28,797 bases of DNA from Chara braunii (taxonomy: Eukaryota; Streptophyta; Charophyceae; Charales; Characeae): positions 15,513 to 44,309 of the forward strand of contig BFEA01000341.1 of assembly GCA_003427395.1 (NCBI GenBank). Direction: 5' to 3'. Positions 8,600-17,922 of the stretch are shown piece after piece (within the stretch, counting starts at the first letter, position 1; each line of letters starts with the position of its first letter). The notes beneath the pieces are model-generated. The model was not told the origin of the DNA. It was given only the letters and a program-made list of their open reading frames with translations, and did no database searches. Both the position numbers and the translations under genes were made by a program.

Positions 8600-9363
8600 T
8601 AATGTGGAGGCAGTTTCCTCCCTCCGTTTGCTTGTTCCATCTTCAGGCCGACCGACGGCAGCATTGTCCGGGCTGCAAAGGAGCCGAGCGTTGTTGACGG
8701 CAACGCTGCAGGGGAGGAAGAACGTACCTGGATGAGAAAGGGCGCAAAGTGCATATGGGGGGGAGGAAGAGGATGCAGGTAACGAATGCGAAGGCGGAGG
8801 GAAGGCAGGGCGCAGTCCGAAACGTGTAGCGCACCTTGTCCCTAGTGCGATCAAGCGGAGGGGGATCGTTCCCGGGGTTTTGGCCCCGGGCAAATTGAAT
8901 GGCGGTGGCGGATTTGGGAGGCGATTAGTAGATTAGAGTTAACAAAGAAGAGAGTTGCGTGGGACTATGGTGGAAAATGGCGATGGCAGGAGGGAGAAGA
9001 GCGATAGCGCGCCGACCTCTCAATGGAATCGAGCGCTAGGAGATGTGAAATGGAGGTTCCGAGGGTGGGTGAACTCGATGATGAGGCCGGGACGAGGCGT
9101 TAGTGTGTGGTTTAGGAGGTGGAGGAGAGTAGAATGCGCGGGGAGATTCGGGAGTCAAGGAGGTAGGAACCGTGGAATGAATCTGGGCCGGATCTGACAC
9201 TAGGTGCACGCGAAGTGAGGTGGGGTGAAGGTGATAGAAGTGAGGGGGAGCCAGCGATAGACCGGGAGGCTGGGTGCAGTAGTGAGACGAAGAGCAACCG
9301 GCAGTGGCGGAGGGCGACGGGTGAAGGCAAAGAGTAGAAATGAACCCGACCGCTGCCCTAGGA
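8600..9363. other. GC-rich, no gene recognised; hairpin at 8871-8890
   Basis: Several overlapping open frames exist on both strands, as expected at this base composition, and none shows a domain. A perfect inverted repeat CCCGGGG (8871-8877) and CCCCGGG (8884-8890) encloses TTTTGG. Confidence 0.5.
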
Positions 9364-9539
9364 CAGATCCGTTCGGGTCTGCTCAGTCCATTGGAGGAAG
9401 CTGCGTGAGGAAGTCAAGGAGTTAGAGACTTACCTGTGGCCACCCCAGCTCCCTCTCTGAAACGCCGGTCGAGAAGTTATCTCAGGCTGAAGTGTTCACC
9501 TCATAACTTCAAGTGAACCTGGTCGTACGAGCGACCAGG
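9364..9539 (+). repeat. Cluster of hairpins with competing helices
   Basis: CAGATCC/GGGTCTG at 9364-9381 forms a 7-bp stem with a GTTC loop. GAAGTTAT (9473-9480) complements ATAACTTC (9503-9510). GTTCAC (9494-9499) complements GTGAAC (9513-9518). TGAAGT (9488-9493) complements ACTTCA (9506-9511). CCTGGTCG (9518-9525) and CGACCAGG (9532-9539) form a perfect 8-bp hairpin. The first three pairings of the 9473-9518 block overlap or interleave and cannot all form at once. Confidence 0.55.
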
Positions 9540-10990
9540 TGCGGGCACTTACCAAGAATACAGTGGGGAGCTTAAGAATGAACGATCGGGCAAAGCGAAG
9601 AGGTGTCGGGAGAAGGAGAGATGGCGGAGGATACAAGTCGGATGCCTCATCCGAGCCGTTGTAGAACCACACAGGGCAAAAGATGGGGCTAGCTTGTCAA
9701 CGCCTAACCTTTTTCAACGTGTTAAGACACGATATTGGGACTATCTGGTGTAACAAGCACAACGGGCGGTGGTCGAGATACGAGAGAGAGGGTGAGGACG
9801 AGTAAGCAGACCTCGTTGGGTAGGCGCTTGCGGTCAATCGAGGTAGTAGCCGGACCGCTATCAAACGAGCCAGCAGGCGCAGTTGTTTACGGTCTGGGGT
9901 GCAGGCCTGTTGGGCGTCGGGTCAACGGGAAAGCAACCAGGGTAGCGGAGGTGGACCTTAGTAAGGCTGGCAGCCTACCTGGTGGCATGGTACTGCTGCA
10001 ACGGAACTTGTCAAACGGTGGGTTGATAGGGTTGTGTTCAGAAGCCTGGCTACCAGTCGTTGGCGTTCGGGACTAGAATACTAATTGTTGATGCTGTGTT
10101 TGCCGTACAACACTGTTCTGTTGAACACACCGTGCCCTGCTACCGGAGCGGCTGCTGTATACTGCCTTGCTGGGCCATCTCGCTACGGGAACTGTGTATC
10201 CGCCCGGCAACTGTTGGGTTGTCGTGACCTGGCTATGCTGCTCCACCCTGCGGCTACTAGCTGGCGTGTGGGGCAGAGGGCTGTTGACTAGAAAAGTGAA
10301 AGCTGCGAAGCTACTGGAGCCTGGCAGCGCTTTCAGTTGGTGGGAGATGGTGGTAAGTAGCCAAGTTTTGTAAGGAGGGGTCGCTATTGCAGGTTGGGAG
10401 ATTGTCTGGAGGGTCTGATTCGACAGTTGGCCTTGGTTTGACCAAGAGGTCGCGCGTTTTGGCCACCATTGCGGAACCCTCAGGAGCAGAAGATTACAAG
10501 GCTCTCTCATGCGAGTCTGAGTGCACCTCTCTGGGATCTGAGAGTCTAAAACCCTTCTCCTTTTGCCCTTCTGACTCCAAGTCTAGTTTTTTGGTGCCGA
10601 AAGGAAGGCGGCAGGTGAGATTGCAACCCGTAATCCGCGCCAAGGCCTCTGTGGGAGGTTGCCCCACCGATTGCGGGAGCTCTGCCGGAACTCAGGAGGA
10701 GTTCTGGAGGCAGGGACATGATAGGTAGCCGTTACTTTTCCTTTTATAAACCCAGTTATAACCCTTATCTGTATCTCTCATTGCATCGTTGGCTGAATAT
10801 ATGAAGTGCAACCCTACTCTATTTTTTGGTTGACTTTCAGGACACCGAACAAGATTAACTAAAGGAGTGTATGTTCAAGTTCAGTTTCAACTTTATGGAT
10901 TGTGTGAATTCAGATTGCTGAAAAAAACTCCATCTGGGGAAAGGCAGGATGGAGGGTTGTTTTGCTTGAAGGTTGGATGGGTCATTAAGG
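9540..10990. other. No gene supported
   Basis: Open frames of 60-145 codons occur on both strands (for example 9735-10076 and 10387-10728 on plus, 10073-10510 on minus), but overlap each other and have no recognisable domain. A GGTAAGT near 10352 and a TTGCAG near 10386 resemble splice sites, but would enclose a roughly 40-base intron, which is very short. I leave the region unassigned. Confidence 0.45.
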
Positions 10991-11929
10991 CTGGGAGGTC
11001 CCAATAAGTTTGGGGAGAACCAGTGCTTTGTTTATTTTGGTATGCATGGAGCGTCAGACCCTTCTATAAGTTTAGGGGGTCTGATTGCTCTGGAGGCTGG
11101 GATGTCCCCATAAGTTTTGGGAGACCCAGTGCTATGGCTTGCATGGAGGGTCAGGCTGTTCTATAAGTTCAGGTGGCCTGACTGCTCTGACTTGTGAAGG
11201 GTCTGATTGTGCTTGATTTTCAGGGACTTGGGGCATTCAATAAGTTTTGGTGCCTTGGGTTGCCTTGTTTTCACTGGGGTTTCATCTGTTTCTTTGGTTT
11301 CTGAAACGAGGAGGTCTGAGTTGTTCAATAAGTTTAGGTGGCTCAGCCTCTTCCTGCTCTTTATTCTAAAGAAGTAATCTTGGCAAAGGGAAGACCCTTC
11401 TGTAAGTTCAGGGGGTCTGACTCGATGCCACACACATGATAATTCAGAGAGAAATGAAAATTGGCAGAGAGTTAGACCCTTTTGTAAGTTCAGGGAGTCT
11501 GGCTCAAAGCCTCGCACATGCTGGAACCCAATAGTTATAACTTGGCTATACTTTACTACTATTTTATCTAAGAACGAGCTAATCAGATTGTTCTATAAGT
11601 TTAGGTGGTCTGACTATAGCCGTATCACAACTTGAAGAGAGTATAACTAAGAATAAAACTGGTGGTAAGCTGGGGCAGACTGAACTTAAGCTAGTTCAGT
11701 CATATGCAGCCTTAGAAGACAAAGGTGAAGATAAGTATATATAACTTGGATACTTTAAACAGTTCAGGGCGACTAGAGTGGTTTAGTCATGTGCCTAAAG
11801 AAGAGAAAAGTAGTTGTGTCCTCTGTTCGTGTATACTTGGCCAAGTCAGAACGCTCTATAAGTTTAGGTATTCTGACTCTAGGCCTGGCTAAGTCGGGCG
11901 CGCTCTGTAAGTTCAGGCGGTCTGGCCTA
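10991..11929 (+). repeat. Array of eleven dispersed hairpins sharing a TAAGTT core
   Basis: Eleven units have a conserved middle close to CTATAAGTTTAGG, flanked by inverted arms. Their approximate positions are 10991-11023, 11054-11084, 11097-11129, 11150-11182, 11227-11259, 11311-11349, 11392-11418, 11473-11502, 11583-11613, 11844-11878 and 11890-11925. Arm pairs include TCAGACC/GGTCTGA (11054), GTCAGGC/GCCTGAC (11150), CTGAG/CTCAG (11316) and AGTCAGAA/TTCTGACT (11844). Changes in one arm are matched in the other, while the core stays. Unit 11227 pairs only if wobble pairs are allowed, and the last unit pairs poorly. Spacing is irregular (about 40 to 260 bases), so it is not a simple tandem repeat. 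Confidence 0.85.
11678..11701 (+). repeat. 9-bp perfect hairpin inside the array
   Basis: GACTGAACT (11678-11686), loop TAAGCT, AGTTCAGTC (11693-11701). It lies in the largest gap of the array, and its loop carries only part of the shared core (TAAG). Confidence 0.7.
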
Positions 11930-12185
11930 TGCCTTATGTAAGATGGGTATAAAGGGTTAAATCATTGAGAGATCATGAACTATTGTTTGTTTGGGTTGAC
12001 TTGGGGCTAGTGAGAGTACTTACCTTTGTGGTTTGGCTTGCATGTGACTGATTGAGGCCACTACTTAGTCTGAGTTTCAGGTCGCCACGTGCTAGAGCCA
12101 TAGGAGTTAGTGTCAATTTCTGCATTTTCTGTAATAACTTTTTTTTGCTTAGGTCAATTCTTGCATTTTCTGAGATCTTTTCTTA
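11930..12185. other. Spacer between the two repeat arrays
   Basis: No gene recognised. The open frame at 12052-12315 (+) runs into the tandem array and has repeat-like, F- and L-rich composition. Confidence 0.45.
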
Positions 12186-12740
12186 TACTTGGCTTTGTAT
12201 AAATCTTGGCAAGTTACTTTCTCTACGGGAAGCGCTGCCGAAATTTTTACAAATCCAAGGAATTAGTCGAATTTTGACTTGTCAAAAGTTCAACTTTGTC
12301 TTTTCTTATATCTGACTTAGTAAAAATCTGGAAAGTCTTCTTTTTTAAAGGGATTGATGCCCAAATTTTTGTTAATTTAGGGAGTTGGACAAAATTGGAC
12401 TTTGAGAAGTCAAAGTCACTTTCAAATTCTGGACTTAGCCTTGTATAAATTTTGGAATAACACTTTTCTAGAGGGAGTGCTGCCGAAATTTCTGCAAAAC
12501 TAAGGAGTTAGTTAAATCTTGTCTAAAGTTGAACTCAAGTTGTCTTTTGAAGTTCATATCTGACTTAGTATAAATCTGGGAAGTCTCCCTTTCTAAAAGG
12601 AGTGCTGCCCAAATTTATGCTAATTCAGAGAGTTAGACAAAATTTGACTTACCAGAATTAAAATTTATTTCTGCTTTCATATTTGATCCTATATAAATTC
12701 TGGAAAGACACTTTTTCTACGGGAAGTGGTGCCGAAATTT
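12186..12740 (+). repeat. Five-copy tandem repeat, about 122 bp per unit
   Basis: Units begin near 12187, 12311, 12430, 12551 and 12681. Each has, in order, a CTTAGTATAAATCTGG-like core, AAGTC or similar, a CTTTCTA(C)GGGAAG-type segment, GTGCTGCC(G)AAATTT, a GAGTTAG segment and (in most) TTTGACTT. Identity between units is moderate, so the array is old. In units 2 and 4, GACTT and AAGTC flank the TATAAAT core as a short stem. The core resembles that of the hairpin array just upstream (TATAAATCTGGG against TATAAGTTTAGG). Confidence 0.8.
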
Positions 12741-13598
12741 TCTTAGTTTAAGAGAGATAGTTATATCTTGATAGGTGACGACTCTAGTGACCCGCTCTGT
12801 ATGAGGGAGATTTTGCCATAGGTCCACCTTTCTTTGGGGCGTTGGCTTAGAAGCGGACCTAGATTTGACTATTAGGAAAATCTTGAGTGAACGTGTCATG
12901 GGAATTTGATCTCCATACTTTGACGATTTAGCTCGGACTTTGACCTGCCGTATGATACAGGTCTCCTTTGATCGTCAGATTCAAGGTCCGGACGAGATTC
13001 AGCTTGATCCCTTGAGGATCATCATCTGTTATCACTGATAACAGGTCGGTCGCCGATTCGTCGGTCTACGACTCAATTCCAACTCACCCTCCACACTCAA
13101 CCTAAAAGGTTTAGCCTTGGTGATTTCATTGTTCCATTGAGGTTTCACCCGGACTTTTATTGAATGACCATTTAACAAAGGTACTGAGTATTTAATTAAG
13201 GTTGGTTGGACAGGAGGTTGGGGCTTGCATGGCTAAAGCGAGGGGTATGAGTGTCGAAGATGGTTGAGGTTGACTCCGTGTAGTGCGTGGGTTGTTGATT
13301 TGACTCGTTGATGTGATTGCAGGTATGTGCTGTGAAATCAGATTCTGGATTTGGTTGTCTGCGATCACATATATACGTATGGTTATGAGGGACCCCAATG
13401 AGACTGTGAGAAGTGATCATCACATACTTTCTCCTTTATATATGTATACATGGGTAGACATGGGAAGAACGTTTGCATGGGCTAAGGGGCCTCGTACTAA
13501 AAGTCTACTCAAAGGTTAAGCCTGAGAGACATAGGGAAGACCCCCCCCTTTTATTTGTTTTGCTTCTTGGGTTTTTTTCTTAGTCGGACGTTGGTCCA
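12741..13598. other. No gene; nested inverted repeats at 12920-13044
   Basis: GACCTG and CAGGTC lie within a wider TGACGAT / ATCGTCA pair near 12920-12980. CTGTTATC (13026-13033) and GATAACAG (13037-13044) form an 8-bp hairpin with a 3-base loop. Open frames in this stretch lack any recognisable domain. Confidence 0.5.
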
Positions 13599-13679
13599 GG
13601 GCTGGGATTCAAGGTCCTTGTCCAGGACATCCCAAGCCCTAGGCTCTGCAGGGGAGGGATTTCCCCCCGCGCAGAGCCT
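13599..13679 (+). repeat. Two adjacent compound hairpins
   Basis: Hairpin 1 pairs GGGCTGGGAT (13599-13608) with ATCCCAAGCCC (13629-13639), one bulged A, around an inner GTCCT/AGGAC stem. Hairpin 2 follows after one base. It pairs AGGCTCTGC (13641-13649) with GCAGAGCCT (13671-13679) around an inner GGGGA/TCCCC-type stem. Confidence 0.75.
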
Positions 13680-13749
13680 ATTTGCATTGCCCGTCGAGGC
13701 AACCCACCCTGAAGGCGAAAATGTCGCGAGCGCCGAACGGCATGTCCTT

Positions 13750-13816
13750 CAGCCGTTCAATATCATGTGGGGTAACCCCTCACGATATATTCCTTCAGCC
13801 ATTCAATATCGTGAGG
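13750..13816 (+). repeat. Short direct duplication with an 11-bp inverted repeat
   Basis: CCTTCAGCCGTTCAATATC and CCTTCAGCCATTCAATATC are direct copies about 46 bases apart. CCTCACGATAT (13778-13788) and ATATCGTGAGG (13806-13816) are perfectly complementary across a 17-base loop that contains part of the second copy. Confidence 0.7.
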
Positions 13817-14877
13817 CCGGAGCCGCGATCACCACGTATGGTTGACATCGTTGGTTGGTATGAGATTGGCCTGCAGTTGCGTGGCTTTATATCATAATCC
13901 TGCGCGAGACGTTTCGACGCCCTAGTGTTTAAAAGTTATGGGATAAAAAGGGACTCGCACGTACGCGCGAACGCTTGGGATTATTATAGGCCGCTGACAC
14001 CACCCGAAAAGGGAAGGGTACCCCAAGGTTTTGTTTTCTTTTGGGATAAAGGGGGACTTCGGTCTATTTGTGCTTTTTAAGATTTATAGTTGGACGTTGT
14101 AGTCCGTGGCAGCCGTCAAAGTCAAACCCCTTGACTTTTGTCCAGGCCTGGACTAGGACTCATCTCCAGGGCCGCAAGAAACGACTGCCACTACAGGTAT
14201 GGACCTGTGTACCACCCGCTCTGCACAGAGTGCAGAAGAGGGTGTGTGGTCTTCAACCACGCTCGGCGGTTGTCCAGCGTCGAGAGACTAGCCCTCAAGG
14301 CGCATGTCAGCCGACACTTGAGTGTCGAATGCGACCCTCGAGATTAACGAGGACCGCATGAGCATGGGTACTACATAGTACGCAATCATTGTGACTGCTT
14401 GCGTACGCTTGCATTGCGAATCGATATGAGTTAACCCTGCGTTCACGCGGTTTTATATTAAGTCCCGCGTGCAACGCCCATCCGATTTCCGCATTGGAAA
14501 GTTATGGGTTGATTACCGAGGGGCAAGGAGCATTGTCGCGTTGTTTGTGTTGTGTCGTCTCGTTTGTGTGTGTGTGTGTGTGTTTTATTTTTGTGTTTAT
14601 TAGAGTGGTGTGCGCGTGGTATGTGGGATGCGTCCTAGTCGACCGACAACGGGCCGCGCTTGGGACTTCAGCCCCCCAAGATGTCAGTTCGCGTGCGGGT
14701 TCGATAGAGGCGTATTACCACTCGTACCCCCTATGCTACAGCGAACGAGAAACGCCCTCGGCTGGTCCACCTTTGCGATTGCAACTGATTAGTTTTTGTA
14801 TTGTGGACTGGTAGCTCGGCGGGGATACGCCCACCGAAGGGAGGTGACAGCTCCCGTAAGGTGGAGGTAAGTCGTGC
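13817..14877. other. No gene recognised; TG microsatellite near 14564-14582
   Basis: A short TG run is followed by a T-rich stretch and TTTATTAGAGTGG. This recalls the T-rich stretch of the LTRs, which suggests that part of an LTR-related sequence runs up to 15057. A start could not be found. No protein family was recognised in the open frames here. Confidence 0.4.
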
Positions 14878-14914
14878 CTCGCGTAGGCCCTATCCTGTCG
14901 TAGGGGCTCGCGAG
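14878..14914 (+). repeat. Long hairpin with 13 paired positions
   Basis: Outer arms CTCGCG (14878-14883) and CGCGAG (14909-14914), and inner arms GCCCTA and TAGGGGC, surround the loop TCCTGTCG. Confidence 0.7.
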
Positions 14915-15017
14915 AAGTATGGCTGGCGCACTCGGCCGGAGCGGCTTGCGGAAGCTCCATGTATCTTTGCGACGAAGGATTTAAATCCAACTCCTGTGTG
15001 ACGCGGCCGGGAGGGTC

Positions 15018-15057
15018 CCGCGCTGCTCTGATGCGGTGCCGGACCGATGCGCTCGAC
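15018..15057 (+). mobile_element. LTR 3'-end fragment
   Basis: GGTGCCGGACCGATGCGCTC followed by GACA ends at 15057 and is the same as the last bases of both LTRs of the 6.6-kb element (ending at 1953 and 7835). Upstream the match fades, so this is the end of a diverged LTR or a chimeric copy. No primer-binding site follows, which suits a solo or 3' LTR. Confidence 0.65.
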
Positions 15058-15270
15058 ACCGCTTGCTCCGACTAGTGCTCATGCTAGTGGTGTCAATATT
15101 TTTGGCCGTCAAGATCCTTGATCCTGACGGTACACCTTGCTTTAATTACTTTCACCTCATGGCACGCCATAATTTTTCCTCAGGACTTCACAAGTCCCCG
15201 CCGCTTGTCCGCGCTGGTCCCTAGCACTAGTCTCGCTAGTAGTCCCACCGGTACTCGCCCTGCACTACTA

Positions 15271-15370
15271 GCCCCCGGCACCTTGTCCCGCTGGTGGTCC
15301 CCGACACTTTGTCCCGCCGATGGTCTTCGACACTTTGTCCCGTCGATGGTCCCCGACACTTTGTCTTCCT
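15271..15370 (+). repeat. 26-bp tandem repeat, three to four copies
   Basis: Copies start at 15295, 15321 and 15347 with the unit TGGTCCCCGACACTTTGTCC plus CGCCGA. A decayed copy precedes them at about 15271. Open frames across it on both strands are periodic for this reason only. Confidence 0.8.
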
Positions 15371-15787
15371 CTTGTTCCGTGTGCCGATCTTCCCGGTTGT
15401 GGCTCTTTACTTGGCCCATGGCCCCTTGGCCTTCTTGACGTCGCATCCCGGTGGCCCACTTGGCCCGGGCCACGTCCTCGCGTGTCGGTGCCCCACTTAT
15501 TTATTTCCTTTCAATTCTTCTCTCCCTGCATCATGCAACTTGTGACACCACCTTCCCCGTCGGTCCTTCTCCCTTTCGGGGGAAGTGTCATCTTTGCCAA
15601 TTTCTTATGGTCTCTCGCCGCTCGCCGTTTCCACTAGTCTCTCCTTGACGCAGTGGCGGCGGCACCTCCGGGCAACCTCTAAATCTCTAAGCGCCGGCAC
15701 CTCCTCTCCGTTTCCACTTATTTATACAAGGCTCTATTTAGTCCTCTTACCCTTCTTGCCTCCGGTTTTCTCTGCCGTGCACAATTC
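15371..15787. other. CT-rich sequence, no gene recognised
   Basis: Low-G, pyrimidine-rich sequence with one TATA-like TTTATACAAG near 15720. It may be part of a further decayed element. No domain is seen. Confidence 0.4.
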
Positions 15788-16876
15788 TGCGATATATCAC
15801 CTCTCACTATACAAGACTTATCTCGGGACCCGCCGGTCCCGACACCGGTTCCGGACCACGTCCCAAAAATGAGACTTTAAGTAAGAAATAAGAAAAAATA
15901 AAAACTAAAATAATAACTAATAAAACTTAAAAAAAATTGGGAGAAAAACCGAGTAGGAGAGGAAGGCCGTTGGTATTTGGTCCTGCATCGCGGGCCTGCT
16001 GCCGGACTCCCCGGCAAAACCAAGGGGGATAGTCCCGCGGGACCCTCAACCCCTCGGCTCTCTTGAGCTCCTTCGCTCCTTCGCTCCCGACTGCTGGCCT
16101 CGATCCCGGTACCTGCTGGCTGAAAGTCTGGTGTTGTAACCCATAGGGATGAGCCCAAGCCTGGTTGCAACAAGCCCAACTCTCTATATAAAGAGTACCT
16201 GCCGCCTGCCTGGGCCTGCAGAAGAGCGTCAAGGCCCCCGCTTGGCTTATTACCTAAACCCAAGAGCCCATACATGCGTGCTTGCCACTGTAGAGGGCAA
16301 GGCTTTGCTCGGCTCACTATATACACTGCCCAACCATGCTGCGGCCGCGGGCCGAGACTCTCATGCCCTGCCGCATGCGTCAAAGACCACCCTCTTATCG
16401 CCTCCTTGCCTAAAAAAAAAAACCTAGTCTTTGCTCTAGCTCACGTCATCCTTACTTGGCTTTATCGGCGGCTTCTTCTACCGATAGCGCATGGTCAACC
16501 TAGTGTCTGCGTAACTTTGCACGGTGCGATCCCAGAATGTCATTCTCCAATGAGTCAAACAAAATTTCCTCTGACCGTAACCTCAATGATTAAACTCTGC
16601 GCTGGTTGCGACTTTGTCAACGTGTCCGAGGTAGCGGCTCACGCAAGTTTTATTCAAAATTTTACTCAAACCAAGATTATCTAACTAATGCGTGCCCACT
16701 AAGTGCACGCCCGCATACTTTCTAATCAGATAAAAGGCATGTGTCGCTCTCAACCCCTGAGGATTGGTTGTGGTCTCACAGAAATGGGACACGCTCCTAG
16801 ACATCGTCAAGGAACGTACTTCCTGTAAGCTGCAAAAACGCGCCCAAATACCCTTGTAAGGGTATTCGGGCCGAGA
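15788..16876 (-). mobile_element. LTR in inverted orientation, relative of the 352-1205 copy
   Basis: Read on the minus strand, it starts TCTCGGCCCGAATACCC (family start TGTCGG, with the second base changed). The palindrome is at 16848-16865, followed by a TTTTTGCAG box. Later come the block CCAGGCTTGGGCTCATCCC (about 16145-16165) and the GAGGGGTTGAGGGTC then TATCCCCCTTGGTTTTG blocks (about 16005-16060). A T-rich run and a CGGGACC/GGTCCCG hairpin (15824-15841) follow, and the inferred end is GATATATCGCA. Order and content match the LTR at 352-1205. No target duplication was found. A TATATAAAG at about 16190 on the plus strand is opposite to the LTR direction and is not assigned. Confidence 0.75.
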
Positions 16877-17899
16877 ACGCACCGCTATTGGTCTCATTGA
16901 CCTCATCATCGCCTCTATTCGAGTGTTGTGTTCCCGTTGTTCCTTTTTGCTTTCCTGAATCAGAGTGACCAGTGTCTTGGTTAGTTCCAATAAGGCGGAA
17001 GACTCATTTCGTCGTGGGGGACTTTCAATCGGAGGCGGGAGTGCTGTCATTATAGGATCGGGCATGCTTATAATCGCACTCAGGACCGGTCGTTTGAGAC
17101 TAATCTGTTCTAGATAGGTGACGGGGGCCGACAAAAACCCCATGTTTTTGAATTTGTTCTGTAATGCAGCCAACTCAGCTTTAGCTCTCGCTAGTTCGGA
17201 CGAGTCTTCTTCCCTAGGATACTAGTCTTCCCCTTCTAGGAAACTCACAGCGAACTTTCCTTCCATTTCCTCTGCGACGGCCATGATCTGTTGCAGCGTG
17301 TGATTGATGGGGGAGAATTGTTTTCACACTTTAGCCCTCATCGTTCGGCTGCGAAGTCCGTCGATGAACAAATTTTTGCCTACCTGTTCGCCTCGTTTCA
17401 TTTTTACGAACATTCGATAGAATCTGTTTCCGTACTCTGTGATAGACTCGAAAGGTTTCTGAACTCGGTCTTTAATCATAAAAAGAGTCTGTTCGGGGTG
17501 GATGTAATCGAATCGATTCAAGAAATCTCGCTCGAATGTCGGGAGATTGACCCATACATAGGTGTTAAACCAGTGGTGGGCATCTCCTCCCAATCGTGCA
17601 CGGATATTCACCTGCGCCTCGTTGTCATCATACTGCTGAGCTCGGAGCGTGGCCAGCCATGCTCCAGCGAGATGATGTGCAGGGTCGAATAGATAAAGAT
17701 CGGGAGGCGTCATGGGAGCCCGTGCTCGTGGTGGAGGTTGATTAGGATTCTGTTGTGGATTCAGATTCTGTTGGGGGTTCTGTTGATTAGCGTTAATGTT
17801 GACCGCCTGTCGAGCCGCAAACCGGCTTTTGGTGACGACGGGATCTCGTCGATGCGTGTTCCGTAGCCGAGGTCGTCCTCTGTTAACCAGATCGCCCAA
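16877..17899 (-). pseudogene. Ty3/gypsy-type gag pseudogene
   Basis: The frame starting with ATG at 17899 begins with a basic, N-, Q- and P-rich leader of about 70 residues. It then has a region resembling the retrotransposon capsid family (Retrotrans_gag), with WLATLRAQ near the start, DAHHWFNTYV, then FERDFLNRFDYI and SITEYGNRFYRMF. Gag proteins form the particle that packages retroelement RNA. In-frame stops lie at codon 192 (17324-17326, TGA) and codon 226 (17222-17224, TAG). Beyond them the same frame continues with EEDSSELARAKAELAALQNK, a proline-rich part and a charged coil-like stretch, until it runs directly into the start of the inverted LTR at 16876. No zinc knuckle remains. The gag is therefore truncated by, or fused to, that LTR. 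Confidence 0.85.
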
Positions 17900-17922
17900 C
17901 CATGAATCCTAGAACCTTGCCA

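Noticed and set aside
9550-9580. AATACAGTGGGGAGCTTAAG as a third U6-like fragment
   Set aside because: Only a short, gapped resemblance to the ACAGAGA region, without the 5' stem-loop or the GGATGACA part.
10352-10390. Intron between GGTAAGT and TTGCAG
   Set aside because: About 40 bases is very short for a plant-type intron, and neither flanking frame has recognisable protein content.
10991-11929. On the minus strand most hairpin units can be read as a peptide like VRPPKLIEQSD, suggesting a protein repeat
   Set aside because: Neighbouring units fall in different frames, stops separate them, and the arms keep base complementarity more than amino-acid identity. The conserved peptide follows from the conserved DNA core.
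10991-12740. CRISPR-like repeat-spacer array
   Set aside because: Eukaryotic context, imperfect repeats with varying arms, irregular spacing and no cas genes.
15118-15637. Overlapping 80-106 residue frames on both strands
   Set aside because: Created by the 26-bp tandem repeat and CT-rich flank; no domain.
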